Source of the DNA: Pithys albifrons albifrons
Taxonomy: Eukaryota; Chordata; Aves; Passeriformes; Thamnophilidae
Length of the DNA stretch: 64,000 nt
Reading direction: 5' to 3'
NCBI RefSeq assembly: GCF_047495875.1
Contig: NC_092460.1
Span: forward strand, 9,538,520 to 9,602,519
Position 1 is the stretch's first letter, and every line of letters starts with the position of its first letter. Made by a program: the position numbers and the translations under genes. Under the pieces are notes generated by a model. The model searched no databases. It saw nothing but the letters and a program-made list of their open reading frames with translations, and was not told where the DNA came from. Of the stretch, positions 37,201-49,949 are shown piece after piece.

Positions 37201-40200
37201 TTGGGATCCTGCTGCAGGCCTTATAACCAGCACAAATGCAAAAGTCCTGAATGAAACCCCAGAAAAAGCTGTGAGCTCCCAAATGCTCACAGGCAGCAGC
37301 CCACAATACACAGACCTGAGCAGGATTTTGGTCTTATCACACCACTCTGAAACCAGTTCTGTTTCCATGTTTGACATTTTTCAAGCAGACAAATAATCTG
37401 TGGGCATTAAACTACATGATAAGAATTATTATGAAGGTTCTGTGGTAAATCAGTGGTGAATCAATGCCCTTGAGATGCTTTTAATCCCTTTCCAAGTATG
37501 TGCCATCCAGTCTGCATGGCAGATGAGAGTGGACTTGGGCTGGAGGAGCTGAGAGAGATTTTTAGAAGTGAGTTCAAGGCCAATGCAAACACCAGGTGCT
37601 CCAGCTGACCACAGTTCCCCAGCAGTTCCACACCTTTTTTCTTTCTAACACCACCAAAATGGTGCTTGTGATAGAGGTGGTTTTTCTACTTCTGTCAAAA
37701 TGTGCCCCAGATAAGTCCCTCTGCTTATGCAGTCCCTGCACTGGCATCCTTGAAGATTCCTACACACAAGTACTCTCAGCACTGGAACAGAAAGGAGATG
37801 TTGACACCTGAACAGCTACTCTTGGCTCCTGGCCATCAGGCACAATGATCCAGCGTGGGCTGCAGAGGGGCAGAACATTTTGCTGAAGACAGAGCACTCA
37901 GTGATCCATCCCTGTGACATCTTCAGTAGATCTCAGGCTTGTAATTCATTATCATGTTCTTTCCCCAGGAGTTTTGAAGAGCAGATAGGTTTGAAAAACA
38001 CATGGTTACAAACAACCAAGGAAAAATGCTATCAAGAGCAATTAAATGAAAAGCAATTTTACTTTTGCAGTGTGGCTGGGAGTGCTCCTGGGGACTGACA
38101 CTGTGTCCTCATCCCACTCCTCACAGATGTCCTGCCCTGGCCACTGCCAGAGAAGAGGTCCAGGCTGTGCCAATAGTGGGTGCCCTGCACTGACCCAGAC
38201 AGACACAGTAAAATACTTTTAATGAAGAAACCCAGCTCAGCTCCCAGTACAACTGTTACCACACTGCTAGAGGTAGTGTACTTCTAAAGATGTTTACATT
38301 ACTCTGCTTAGGGTTTTTTCTGTAAAAAAGGTTAATTATTGGATGATTGTGCATTTTATCTGCATTGGAGACCAAAAAACCTTAGGTTACGGAAATTACT
38401 AACGTCAGTTTAGAGCACTGCATATTTATTAGGCCATCTGCTGCTGCAGCACTCAAGGCAGAAACCTTCATACAAGCAATCATTCTCAGCTACTGCTTTA
38501 CCACCTGATGTGCAAAATATCAAAGCTCTGGATGCATTTATTAGTGTGCTGAGTAATTTTCTAATGAATTTATAAAGCTCAGGAAACATCCCATGCAAGA
38601 GTTTCCTGTATGTTAGGCTGCTGTTTTCTCACTGGGGTTTGAGAGGGGCCTCTGAGGAGGAATCCCATTGTTTAAATAGGTTTGTTGTGCCAAACACACA
38701 GCTGGGTGGCACTGCATTTTGTCATTCCATCATCAGTAAGATGGATTCTGACTAACGGGTCTGGCAGATACCTGTACCTTTCCCGTGTATCTGTGTGAAG
38801 TCCAAACTAAAATAGCTGCTGCTTTCCTAAGGGAAAAAAAAAAAAGTAGCATTATTGTCTGGGCAAGCTGTGTTATCTTTACAAGAATACCAACCCTTGG
38901 TTTTCCTCAGTGTCCTTTCTAGTAACTGGAAAGCCTACGTGATGGAGGGTGAACCAAGAGGGCAGCTTCCTGCTCTGAAATGTTAGCATGGTAAAATGTA
39001 GTCATGCCATCTGTGTGCAGACATCCTTGTATGGGGCTGTCCACCATGCTGCTGGGACTGGGCAGAGGAAGACAGGGATGGACAGATGCCATGTGAGAGA
39101 GTCTGGACACCCGTAAAGGGATTCTGCCATCCTCAGTGAGTTGCTGGTTCTCTATAGTGCCACATATTTTCCCCATTGCATCAAGGGACTCAAGGTATCC
39201 AGCACCAGTACTGCTTTCTCTGGGGTGATACTGAGCTAAACATTCATCTTGTGAGACCCTCAGACATGAGCCCAAGGCATGTCCTGAGCAGCAACGACAG
39301 ATGTTACTTGAAGAGATGCGTTTCATAGAAAGAACAGACCCTTCCCCTGTGCATACTTAGAACAAGGCTGGGACTCTGCCCTTGACCTAGTACAGAACAT
39401 GGAGAATCCTCTATCTCTGGCTGAAACAGCTCCATCCTCCCTGTAGGTGTGTACTGCTGCTGAGGGCCTGGCAGCTGTCGTGACAGTCTACAGTGCCCTG
39501 ACCACTTGCACTGCTTTACACCTTATTTAATATGATCTATAAATCCTCTCATGCCAATAGAAGGAAATGTCTGATTGTCTGAAAGATGCTCAAAGGACTC
39601 ATCTTTTACTGACATCTTTTGTTAACTTCCAGCTTGTGAGCAAACCAACACACAGCAGAGGCTGAGACCCAAGAGAAGCATGTCGGCTCTCATCGATCCA
39701 TCATCCCATCTCCTGCTGCCACTTTCCCTCCAGAGCCACCTGAGAGATACACACACACATAGAAAGTATTTAAGGTATTTATACCTTCCTCTGGTATTAC
39801 TTAGTGCACTGATCATGTTGAAGGTAATCGTGGGAACACTTTGCCACTGTTACAGTTTAATGATGCATTGTTTAAATGGGAATGAGGCATTTGAAGTCAA
39901 ATTTACAGCTGGAGTTGTAACAACCCCAGGCACAGTCCTGGTGATGCTGAGCCACAGCAGTGTTGCCATTGCTCGTGGCAGGAACTGTGCTCAGCACTGG
40001 CACAGCTGGTGGCCCAGGGTTGCTGCTGCCCCAACCTCACTCCCTGGGACACACTTGTACCCCTCCTTGAGCTCTGCTGGCTCAGAACCCATCCATGGGC
40101 ACCCCGGGATTCCCAGAACCCAGAAAGCCTTGGCCACAGACATGTAGGATTCTGCATGAACAGCTGTGGTGCATCCAGAGCCACCCAGTGAAATAAGGCT

Positions 40201-43200
40201 AACAGTGCTAATGTATGAATTTGCTTTCCTTTGCTGGTCCTCTGACACCTCCAGCTCTGCAGCCCTCTCAGCAATAAACTCAGTGCCATGAGATTAAAAT
40301 GTACAACTACGTGACACATTATAAACCACGTAAATATGAACTGGCAAGTTTTGCACAAAATCTTCAGGCACTAATTCAGTCTCAAGGCTCTCTTTCCACT
40401 GCAGTGGGTATGCAGTGCCATTATGAAACTTTGACTGAATTATAACACTTTATTCTTCTAAGGCATCCTTTTTTCTATCTTCAACGAGGTTTTATTTTGA
40501 CCCAATCCTAAACATAAGAAGCACAAGAAATACAAATTCATTTAGTGATAGATTTGTTTTCTCTGGGAAAATGTGTGACATTGTGATGCTAGGAAAACAG
40601 CTATTAACTTGGAGGTTATTTTAAAGCTGATGGATAATTATTATTCTGTAGAATTTTTTTCCCAATGAAGAGTTTAGTTTGCTGAATGGTCCCTTTCCAT
40701 TTGCAGCACCGATGTTTCTCTTCCCCTGCATTATCTCGTTGCCAGATGTTATCAGAATGAATTGCTGTGCTTTTGGCTTTGAATTTCTCTTCCACATTTT
40801 TGACAACTGTTTTTTATGTCTTCCATAAATCACTGTAACACATGATAAAGTCAAGCATATTCAATGCCTGTGAATAGTTTACTCTTTCTCCTTTATGCAA
40901 TAGCCCGTAACTATATTTTAAAGCAGTTAAAGTCTTTTATCAAGCATGTATACTGGCATATTTTTGTAGCTCAATCACTGAACATACTTTAGCAGCTTTT
41001 AAGCAGTTCTATCATGTAATTCCTTCTTAATTCACGGTTCATTGACCACAGTGGTTCTGGATGAGCATCTGATGCCAATCTCCTCCCATGGGCAGTGTGC
41101 CACCTGCTACATGTCACCATGGAAATTCCCAAAATTGCTCTTGAAAAACCAATTCACGTGTTGCAGACCATCAATGCTTCCATAGGAAAACCAGGCTGGA
41201 ATGGTTGTGATGTTTGCAATGGGTTGACAAATGGAATAGCTCAAAGCCAAGCAGACAAGAGGCCCTTTAATCCTGAAGGCACCCTAGAAGCTTATGGGAA
41301 AAGCCTCAGTCTTGTTTGGGACAAGGGAGTGGGAGCACCCCATCCCTGGCAAGCAGGAGGATCAGGTCCTGGGAATACCAGAGGTGACACACAGCACTTG
41401 GGGACATTTGTGGCTGTAACCAGTCCCACAGCACCCATGCCCACAAATCTCCTGTGTGTCCCAGATCAGTGTAAAGCAACACACAGGACACCATTTGTTC
41501 AGTGCAGTCTGCAGTCAGTGTGTGTGGAAGGGGGCTATTTTGCTCCTTTCAGGGGCTGATTTTTGGCTTGTTTACATGTATATCTCACCCACACTGCTAA
41601 TATGGTGATTAAACCTTGTTAAAGTGTTCAGGTCCCCTCAGGCATGTGTTGCAACATATTTTTTCCCTTCTCAACAATGATTATTATTTAGGGAGGGGAA
41701 AACTGTGTAGTGAGGAAGGGTGTCAGGTAGTCTTGGTTGTAATAAATACCTATTTAGCAGGCAGAAGATGTTTAGCCCTAAATCAGATTGTATATTAAAA
41801 GTGGAAATTGCTGAGATTGGTGTTTACCTGTGAAGCCAAAATTGCTTCATGAAGAAAATAATTATAGATGCAGACACTCTGAAAAAACAGTTGTAAGCCT
41901 TTATTAAATAGTTAAAATCAAGATGCTGCCATGGAGCACAGCATCAACACATCTTGTGTGGGTTGGCTTGGAGAGGACTGTGAGCTGTGTGTGTACATAC
42001 CCCACAGAGCTCTATCCCACAGTTTTCCAGTGCACTGCAATGTTTTGTAGGAGATAAACCCCATGAAGTAATACCAAAGAAGGTAAAACAGGGCACAAGG
42101 GAGGAATCTTATTACCAGAAAAGGCTGATGAGTTTAGGGAATTAGTAGGGGGAAAAGTGAAAATTATATTAATAATAGTAATTTATCAGCTGTAACAAGG
42201 CAGCAAACACCCTGATGAGCGAGTACAGAGATACAGTGGCTGAAGTGTCTGTTCACAGAATCCCTTCCCCTGATTCTAAAGCAGCTTCAGTTCAGTTTAA
42301 CTCAGTGCTCGATTTCCTCAGGGACTTCTCTTTCAAAACAGATCCAATAGTTACTACCAGGAGAAAGTATCTCTATATTTGTGATGCTGAGCTGGGTGTG
42401 TGTGAGTGCTGGCAGGTTCAGCAGGAGAGCCCTGGGGTGCTCTGGGGAGCTGCTCCACAGGTGCAGCATTGGAGAGGTGTTGGTGGCTGGGTGGCAGCTG
42501 ACAGCCCACAGCAGCAGAAAGCCCCACAATGCCATACAAGGGCTCTTGCAGGGCCAGGGAGCCACTTGCTGTCAACTAAACCTTCTGTGGACACAGAGCC
42601 AAGAACAGGGTGGCTCTTTCCTGTAACTCTCCTCCAGCATTGCATCATGAGACAGCTCTTCCAGGAACAGTCTCCTCATGTTGGAGCTTTATAGCTGAGA
42701 CACACTGGAAGCTCACCAATGACTGCTTGGATCTGGACTATTTTTAGTCAATCCTGTCCAAAAGCAAAGTCCTTCTTGAAATAGCAGTTGTTCCTTCTGA
42801 AAGAGCCCTGGGGAAATGGTTTGGTCTGAAGTCTGTGCACTGTGATGCACCCGCGCAGCCTCGGTGCAAACAGTGCAGCTCCCCAGCACACATCACTGGT
42901 GTGCTGGGACAGCACTCACTTACCAGCAGCTTGCCACTGTCTTCAAACTTAAGTCATTTGAGAAAGAATTGCTGAGATATTAAGAACAGCACCTCACCAC
43001 AGTGCAGGCAGCATGAGGAGCTCAGGTTTCATGGGCTGTTGAAATATGAATGTCTTCAGTGTAGATTAACACATTTACTTTCCAAGGATAGCAGAGCTGT
43101 GGTAAGGGACCCCTGGCAGCCTAAAGGCCTTGACTCTCACCCATCAGGGGCAGTTTGCCTCAGGAACTGAATCACTTCTCCATTCTGGATGGATACTTAG

Positions 43201-46200
43201 TGACTGTTAGAAGTGGGAACAAAAGGGGAAAAAATAAATGGATTTTTCTTGTGAAGCTGCATGAAAAAATTTCTTTATAATTTTTCAGGCAATTAGCCAG
43301 GGGTACCAGATGGCACGTGGAATAGTTCCTAAAATGAACTGGTCACAATGCTGCCCTACACAGAATTTGATGGATATTGAAGTCATGCTGTTTTCAAAGA
43401 AGTTTGCGACCAGCTTGGTGCACTATACTCTGTGTGTGTGTCTGTGTGTGTGTTCATTCATTAAAGGGAGCCATTAGTTCTGTCATCAGTTATCTAAAGT
43501 GAAACAGAGGACATCAGCTGTAAGGAGTCTCACCAGCAGGGACTTTTTGGATGCTCTAGAAGTGCCATTTATTAGTGAGAGAACAGCATCATGCACTGCC
43601 TCAGCCACGAGTTAATCTCTGTGACATGTTACTCAAGTGCCACTCATGTTTGGCCAGTCTGGCCTGAAAAACACTGGAGGAATTTGGGCTTTTGCAAATT
43701 TCACCATTCTCTTTAGTAGCATCAGCCATTTGCTCCTGGACCAAACTGCTGCTGTGATGGCTTTGAACTGCGTCACTGCTGAACATCCTCCTGTGCAGAG
43801 AAAGGCCATTGGGAAAACATAAACTACTGAAAACCAGCAGACAGAAGAAAGGCTTTTCACCCTTTAAGGCAGTAATGCTTGAGCTGTTGGTGTGCTTTCA
43901 CTGTAGGGGATGCTGGGTCAGGGCTCCAGCACAGGGCTCTTCACACTCTCAGGCATCTCCTCCAGAAAGTGAGGAAGGCAACTCCAGCCTCTTGCTCATA
44001 CAATCCCTCAGCATACTTGTTTCAACCAAGAGTAAAGGCTAAATAAACACATCTAAACAACTGTAAAGCACATCAACATCCAACTTCAAAATAAAATGCA
44101 GTCAAGTGTGAAATTATACCTTTTATTCCATAAATCTTGGGCAACCAGCGCAGTTCTATAGCTTGTATCACACTTTAATACTGGCAGAATTTAACACACC
44201 ATGCAAAGCCCATAAAGTAATTACATTTCATCTCAACAAAGAAACAAAATCCCAGCTCATTCAATCCCCTCCATCTGAGGAAGGATTATAGACAATTCAG
44301 TGCATGTCGATTTTTCCTAGTGATAAATCCAAAGCAGGTCACCAATGAAATGGTAGTGTGGGTTCTCAAGGCAGCTGATTTACAGTGAAAAATAGAGATG
44401 TTATTTGATGTCCTTCAAGGCAACATCACCCTGCTTTCTAAAAACTTCCTGAGGTTTATCCTCCACCTTAAAGAAACTTAAAATTTTAAACAACCTTCAA
44501 CAGACCATTTTGGCACTTGACAATTGCCCTTGTGCACATTTATGTCCTACACACCAGATTCCCATCCAGCTGTTAAAGAGTTATAGCATTTTGCAATAAA
44601 GGAGATTATATGAGTGATGATAAAGATGGTGATAGAAAGCCAGCAGAAGACACTCACAGCCCCACATCTTGCAACACCAACCATCAAGCCTCAGGGGTTT
44701 GGACACTCCAGACCCACAGGTCAGGCTGGAAATGTTTGTTATCAGAGCATGTGTTGGCTGCCCTTCTGCCAAACCAAGGGTATCTCTGTATACAGCAAGC
44801 TACAATTAGTTTAACTAATTTACTGCCCTCAAATAAAGCCTCCAAACTTTAATTAGACCATTGTGATGCAATTAAAACCCTGAAAGGAAGTCAACAAGAA
44901 CTGCAGGCACTCTCATTCCCAAAGCCCAGCACAATGCTACAGGCACACACAGGAGTGGATAACTGAGAGTGAGTGCAAAAGACATTTTTCCCCACCAGGC
45001 GCAAACTAATATGTCAGCAAAGACTTTCTACCATCCCTTACTTGGCTTCTGCAACAGGACAAGACTTTGGAAAGGAGACGGGACACAGTGGTCTCCTGAG
45101 GAAGGGGATGAGAGGCCTAAAAATCCTAAAAGGAGGGACGAATGCTATTGCCTGCCATGTTCTGTGTTGGTGCATCAGCTCAAAACATGATGATGCCCCT
45201 CAGTAGCATTGGCAGTGATGGGGCTCAGTGATGGCACAGACACAGGGGAAACTTGCAAGTACATATTCATTTTCCCAGCCTTGCTTCCTTGCTTCAGACA
45301 TAAAATTTGATGGAATATTTTTGTATCACAAATTTCACAACATTTTTAGAAGACAACGAGCAGTGAAGACCAAAATGAGGCAAAGAATTGCACAGAGAGC
45401 GCTAGTCACATTGCACAGAACAGAGAATTTGGTAATATCATGATCAATTATATTGAAATAGGAAGACAAAGCTAGAAGGAACTCTGAGAAGCCAGGAAAT
45501 GTCATTGGGATGGGAGACAGCAAGGACGTGAGCAGAAAGCACAAAAAAAAATCATATTTCTAAATATAAAACCCAGCCAGGTCCTTCGGTCCACCTCTGG
45601 TCATTTCTTTTGCCCTTTAGACTTTTTGAAAAGCTGACATTGTGCTGTAACTTGAGCAACCCCAAATCCTTCCTCCTAATAGCACCTGTATTCAGATTTA
45701 TTTTCTGTAGTGAGCTGAAGTAAAAGGAGAGTTGCAATAGGCACCCTGCGGCACACAGGCCACCGCGGCTCGGTGTGTGTACAGAGCCAGGAAAAACCCA
45801 GCAGGTGCAGGAGAGTTCCCTGAGTTATTTTCTATTCTCTGTCTAGCAATAAAGACAGAGCTACACCGGGTGGTAACTCTTAGCAGATGGTGACTTTTAA
45901 AGTTGATTGCTGTATAAATGATACTTTCTGAGTTTGTTCCTTTTAATTCAGATTCTCAGTAGTGTGCTCAAATGTCAGAGAGCATCATATTTCTATCTTT
46001 TATTTCCTTTGTGAGCAGAAATCTTCTATGAGAAGTGTAGGAATTACAGCTTGGGAGAGAAGATAGACTCCCTCGATAAAAGTGATCTACTTTACAAATG
46101 TTACGGAATACAATAAAAACAGGAGATGCAAAAAGCCCCACTGGCTTTGTTCTCGGTAGAGAGCTTGAATTTCTACTGCACTTTTAAAGAGATATTTTGT

Positions 46201-46980
46201 CTGCACTGTAATGTTTACTGGATCAGTGAGGTCCATTAGTAGCACAAAGGCAGGATTTCCTCTGCTGCCAGCACAAGGAGGGTGGGGGGTGGGAGTGGAA
46301 GACATCTAATTAATCTACGGCTGTGGGTAAATAAAAATAACAGGACACTTGAATAAGGACCTTACTTACCCCCCAGCTGCCTTGCAGCCCCAGGCTGGGG
46401 TTGCCATGTGTCAGACACCCATAGCACACAGGGTTTTCAGGGCTGCACATGTCCTGCATTGGCAGCCCCAGGCTTTAAGGCTGTGCTTTAGCATAAACCA
46501 GATTCAGAGAGACTGCCATCAATGTAATTTGGCTCTGGCTGCAAATGCAAAGCCTGTGCAATGGATCCCAATGATTAGAGGGCTGTTACATTGCTCCAGG
46601 CCACCTACCAACTACTGAGTGATTCACCTGCTTGCCCACACTTCTTTAGTCACCTGAGAAAGGCATTGTTTCACCATGGTGCTGAGGAGTTGGACCTGTA
46701 CCTGGAAACTGCAACTAGAGGGTTTTTCTGGTTTTCTGCAAGATGTGTGTACATGTCTTTTTAAGTGTTATAGCTCTGTATCACTCATGTACCTTTGCAG
46801 ATAGGGAGGGTGATCAGACCAGCATGGGCTGCTGGCCCAAAACTCAGGAGCACACAGTGCTCTCCCTGAAAGAGGAGTCCTTGTGGGGACAATGGGTCAG
46901 CTCTGAGGGCTTCCCGCTACATCATCCACCATATCAGAAAAGGTACCTCTGACAATAACTACAATATATTTTCACAGGTT
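34291..46980. other. Intergenic region between CFAP20DC and FAM3D, left part
   Basis: No supported gene. Composition changes from AT-rich to noticeably more GC-rich between about 38 and 41 kb, and open frames of 120-160 codons start to appear on both strands (for example 41,095-41,559 and 42,215-42,694). They overlap frames on the other strand and match no family I recognise. A short GT repeat lies at 43.43 kb. Confidence 0.55.
43430..43453. repeat. (TG)n microsatellite with one interruption
   Basis: About eleven TG units interrupted by one TC dinucleotide. Confidence 0.9.
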
Positions 46981-47086
46981 TCATAGAATATTCTGAGTTG
47001 GAAGGGACTCACAAGGATCATCAAATCCAGCTTTTAAGTAAATGGCTCATAGAGGGATCCAACACACAACCCTGGTGTTATTAGCA
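46981..47086 (-). mobile_element. TguSINE1-type SINE (tRNA-Ile head, CR1 tail), 5'-truncated, minus strand
   Basis: The left end is a CR1-like tail (tcatagaatattctgagttg, gaagggactcacaaggatca). It continues into ttaagtaaatggctcatagagggatcc and accctggtgttattagcaa. On the minus strand this last part reads ttgctaataacaccagggtt, which is the anticodon and variable region of tRNA-Ile(AAT), followed by a degraded B box at 47,054-47,064. A tRNA-Ile head joined to a CR1-derived tail is the structure of TguSINE1, known from zebra finch and other passerines. The D arm and acceptor 5' half are missing. Confidence 0.85.
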
Positions 47087-48234
47087 ATTTCCTGCCACTG
47101 CTGACAGCACCAGGCACCAGCAGCCTCCGCACACCCATCACATACACCAGACCTGGCCCCCACAACTTTTCCTTGGGAAGGCACAAAGGAGCAAACAAAC
47201 CTCCAAAGTGCCCTCCAACAGACAGTCAGTGTGCTGAGACCCTCCATGTCATTGCAGTGATGGATCCAGGAGATCAGCCAGGACAGCAGCCAAGGGCCCA
47301 GACACCTGCCTTTCCACAAACTGCAGGTTCACACACTTGATGTCACCATGTTTCCCACTGCTGTTCCCCACATGGGGTGGCCCAAAATGACTCACTCTGC
47401 CTAATTTCAGCAAATAGCAGGCAGTTTGGAGCACTCAGATGATGCACTCCATAGTTCTGCTCTGTCACTACTTATCAGCAAATCTGGCCAGCCCAGTGCA
47501 CAGGACTGTCATATGTTCCTTTGAATATTTGTATTTCAATGACACAGACATATCAGAACTGCCACAAAAAGCACCTTGCTGACCCAGCACCAAGGACCAT
47601 CACCTCCTGGTGTGAGTACTCCGGAAAAAATGAAGGTGAAAAATAGATGGAGCACCTGTGTGACTTGTACCACTGTAGACCCCTTGCCACCACATGACAG
47701 CCCCTGTGTCCCCATCTTGGGAAAGATGCACCAAAATAGATGGCACTGTGGCAAACTGGAGAGATTCAAAGAGCTCTGGTACAGTCACTCATCTGCCCTC
47801 TGCACTTCACCTCCCCTTGGAGTCTGTGTCTCAGGCCATTTATTTATTGCACCTTATTGGCAAAAAAGGAAAGACATCCCCTGGCCAGAGGGAAATGTCC
47901 CAATTAAAGAGCGAATGATGCAGTAAAACAGCAGAGCATTCTTGAGAGCAGTGGTAAAAGCAGCCACCTCTTGTCCTCAATTTATGCTGCTCCCATCACC
48001 CTGGGCATTATATTTGTGCTGACAAGGATCAGTTTAACCCCTGCCTGCAATCTAATAAAAAACTGGCATGGTGCAAGCATACATAATCTTTCTTCAGTGT
48101 CCTAGGAATGGATGCAATAAAAAACTGCTGCTGCTGCTCGATGGCCACAGTCACTGCCTGGAATAAATAACTCCCTGTCCTGTACCAGCAGCAGGAAGTG
48201 CTTTGAACCAGAGGCTTTTCAGACTCTCATCCCT
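47087..48234. other. Intergenic region, no feature seen
   Basis: GC-moderate sequence with overlapping open frames of up to 116 codons on both strands and none convincing. No repeat or RNA gene was recognised. Confidence 0.5.
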
Positions 48235-48630
48235 TTATAGAATCTTATAATCATAGGGTTTGTTTAGGTTGGAAAAAACCTCCAGGATCATTGAGTCCAA
48301 CTGTTCCCTCAGCACTGCCCAGTGCACCACTGAAACATGTCCCCATGTCACAATGAGGTGACTCAACCACCTCCCTGAGCAGCCCATTCCAATGCTTGGC
48401 ACCCCTTTTGGTGAAAAAATTGTTCCTAATATCCAATCTAAAACTCCCTTGATGCAGCTTGAGGCCATTTCCTCTTGTCCTGTCACTTGTTACTTGGGAG
48501 AAGAGACTGACCCTCACCTGGCTACGATCTCCTTTCACATAGTTGCAGAGACTAATAAGGTTCCCCTTGAGTGTCCTCTTCTCCAGGCTGAGCCCCCTCA
48601 GCTCTAGTTTAACACTCCAGAACATATGTG
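48235..48630 (-). mobile_element. CR1 LINE fragment, 3' part, minus strand
   Basis: The + strand starts with the CR1 terminal repeat remnant (tagaatcttataatcatagg), then ggttggaaaaaacctccagg and gatcattgagtccaactg. The minus strand holds the last part of ORF2: [46 protein letters not shown] and [13 protein letters not shown]. This frame stays open for about 120 codons, so the copy is less decayed than the one at 12.1 kb, but it is strongly 5'-truncated. Its family differs from the 12.1-kb copy in the 3' UTR. Confidence 0.94.
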
Positions 48631-49790
48631 AGTGCAGCACGTGGCATCACCCACCATCCCCCAGTATACAGTAGGGGCAAAGCAAAAGGAAAAGTCCCAA
48701 AGGCCCTGACACTGGTAAACGGATCTTTCCCCTCTCATCATTAATTGAGCCAAGCAGCATTGCAGAGCTGGCATTACGCTCTGCTGCCCTTAGTAATGAA
48801 ATCACTGCCTGTGCATAAGAAACAAATTTAATGATATGATACTAATAGGGCTAGAAATTTTCCATGCAAATATTAATAATTTATATCTACATTCATTTTT
48901 TTAATACTGCTTGCAGTCTGTAACAAGAAAATGCTGAGGTCTACCAGCCTCTCTCACAGATCTTGTCTGGGGAGGGCACAAGCATTACCCAGCTGGAGAC
49001 AGAGGCTCCCCAACACGATTACACTGGAGGTGCAAATTAGCTCTTGGAAATCATGTCCTGGCCTGCAACCATGTTTCGAAAAAGAGACGATGCTTAAACA
49101 TGAGTGCTGCTTGCATGGACCACCCAGCAGTAGGAGAGGGACAGCGAGCCTTGGTGCTGCCCAGGCGTCTTCCCACGGGTATTTCTGCAACACCTGCTCC
49201 GAGAGCCAGGGCTGCTGATGGAGTCTGCAACGGCCCCGGGTGGAATGAGCTGTGGCCCAGGGGTTACAGAAGACACTGAGGACCCACCTGTGTCTTGAGG
49301 CAGCTGGCAGGAAAAGAAGCAAGCTTTGGGCTGAAAGCCAGAGGGGTCTGGGGACTGTGGAGGACGTGGTGGGGAGGGCATTTTGTTGTAGAAGTACGGA
49401 AGGAATTGTGTTATATGGGGTTTTTTCCCACAGTAAAAAAGTCTCCAAAAGGAGGGGCAGTGGCTGCGAACCTGTGGGGTTGAAAGAGAAGCTAATTCCC
49501 TCGGACAGGCATAATTGCTGCAATTCAGAATGTTAAAAATGTGAAATTAGGAATAATCAATGGCTGTTTATGATCTGTGTCTATACTGTGAATTCAGCTA
49601 ATACGGAGTAATTACACTGTGCTAATTCCTGGTATTTGTCATCGTTCAGTTTCAGAGGAGTCCTGCAAAACAATAAAAGCAGATTGGCTGCGCCTGGCCC
49701 GCAGAACGGGGACTTAGCACTGCACAGGCTAATTTCTCTTTTAATGGTAAAAGAGGTTATGATTTTCCTTATTTATTTTTCTCCCCTGGC
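48631..49790. other. Intergenic region with candidate conserved non-coding blocks
   Basis: Two AT-rich blocks (about 48,755-48,910 and 49,500-49,660) contain many homeodomain-type TAAT/ATTA cores, as in vertebrate enhancers, without any reading frame. Between them lies a 189-codon minus-strand open frame (48,954-49,523). No gene can be supported from sequence alone. Confidence 0.35.
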
Positions 49791-49797
49791 AGCAATG

Positions 49798-49949
49798 CCG
49801 GCGGTGGGTGCGCGCCGGGCTCGGGCGGGCGCGGGATGCGCTGCACAACAGCACCCCCAATAGCCGGCACGGCCGCGCTGCGGGGACACGCTCCGCACAC
49901 CGGCCCCGTCCCAGCCTCACACCGCCTGTCTCCCCCGGTGAAACCGCGT
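49798..49949. promoter_or_regulatory. Very short CpG-dense block
   Basis: About 23 CpG dinucleotides in roughly 150 bp, with motifs such as cgcgccgggc and gggcgggcgcggg (GC boxes), set in sequence that is otherwise CpG-poor. It is shorter than usual CpG-island limits. It could be a promoter for an unannotated transcript in either direction or an orphan island; the nearest known start codon (FAM3D) is 6.7 kb to the right. Confidence 0.5.

Noticed and set aside
41095..41559. 154-codon + ORF in the intergenic region
   Set aside because: There is no recognisable domain, codon use or splice context, and a competing frame lies on the other strand; it is likely chance in GC-richer DNA.
42215..42694. 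159-codon + ORF in the intergenic region
   Set aside because: Three or more long frames overlap on both strands in the same place, which is typical of low stop density rather than coding sequence.
46981..47086. A genuine tRNA-Ile gene
   Set aside because: The D arm and acceptor stem 5' half are missing, the B box is mutated, and it is fused to a CR1 tail.
48251..48640. 129-codon minus-strand ORF that could be taken for a host gene
   Set aside because: It is the CR1 ORF2 C-terminus, including [13 protein letters not shown] and [11 protein letters not shown], read on into the 3' UTR.
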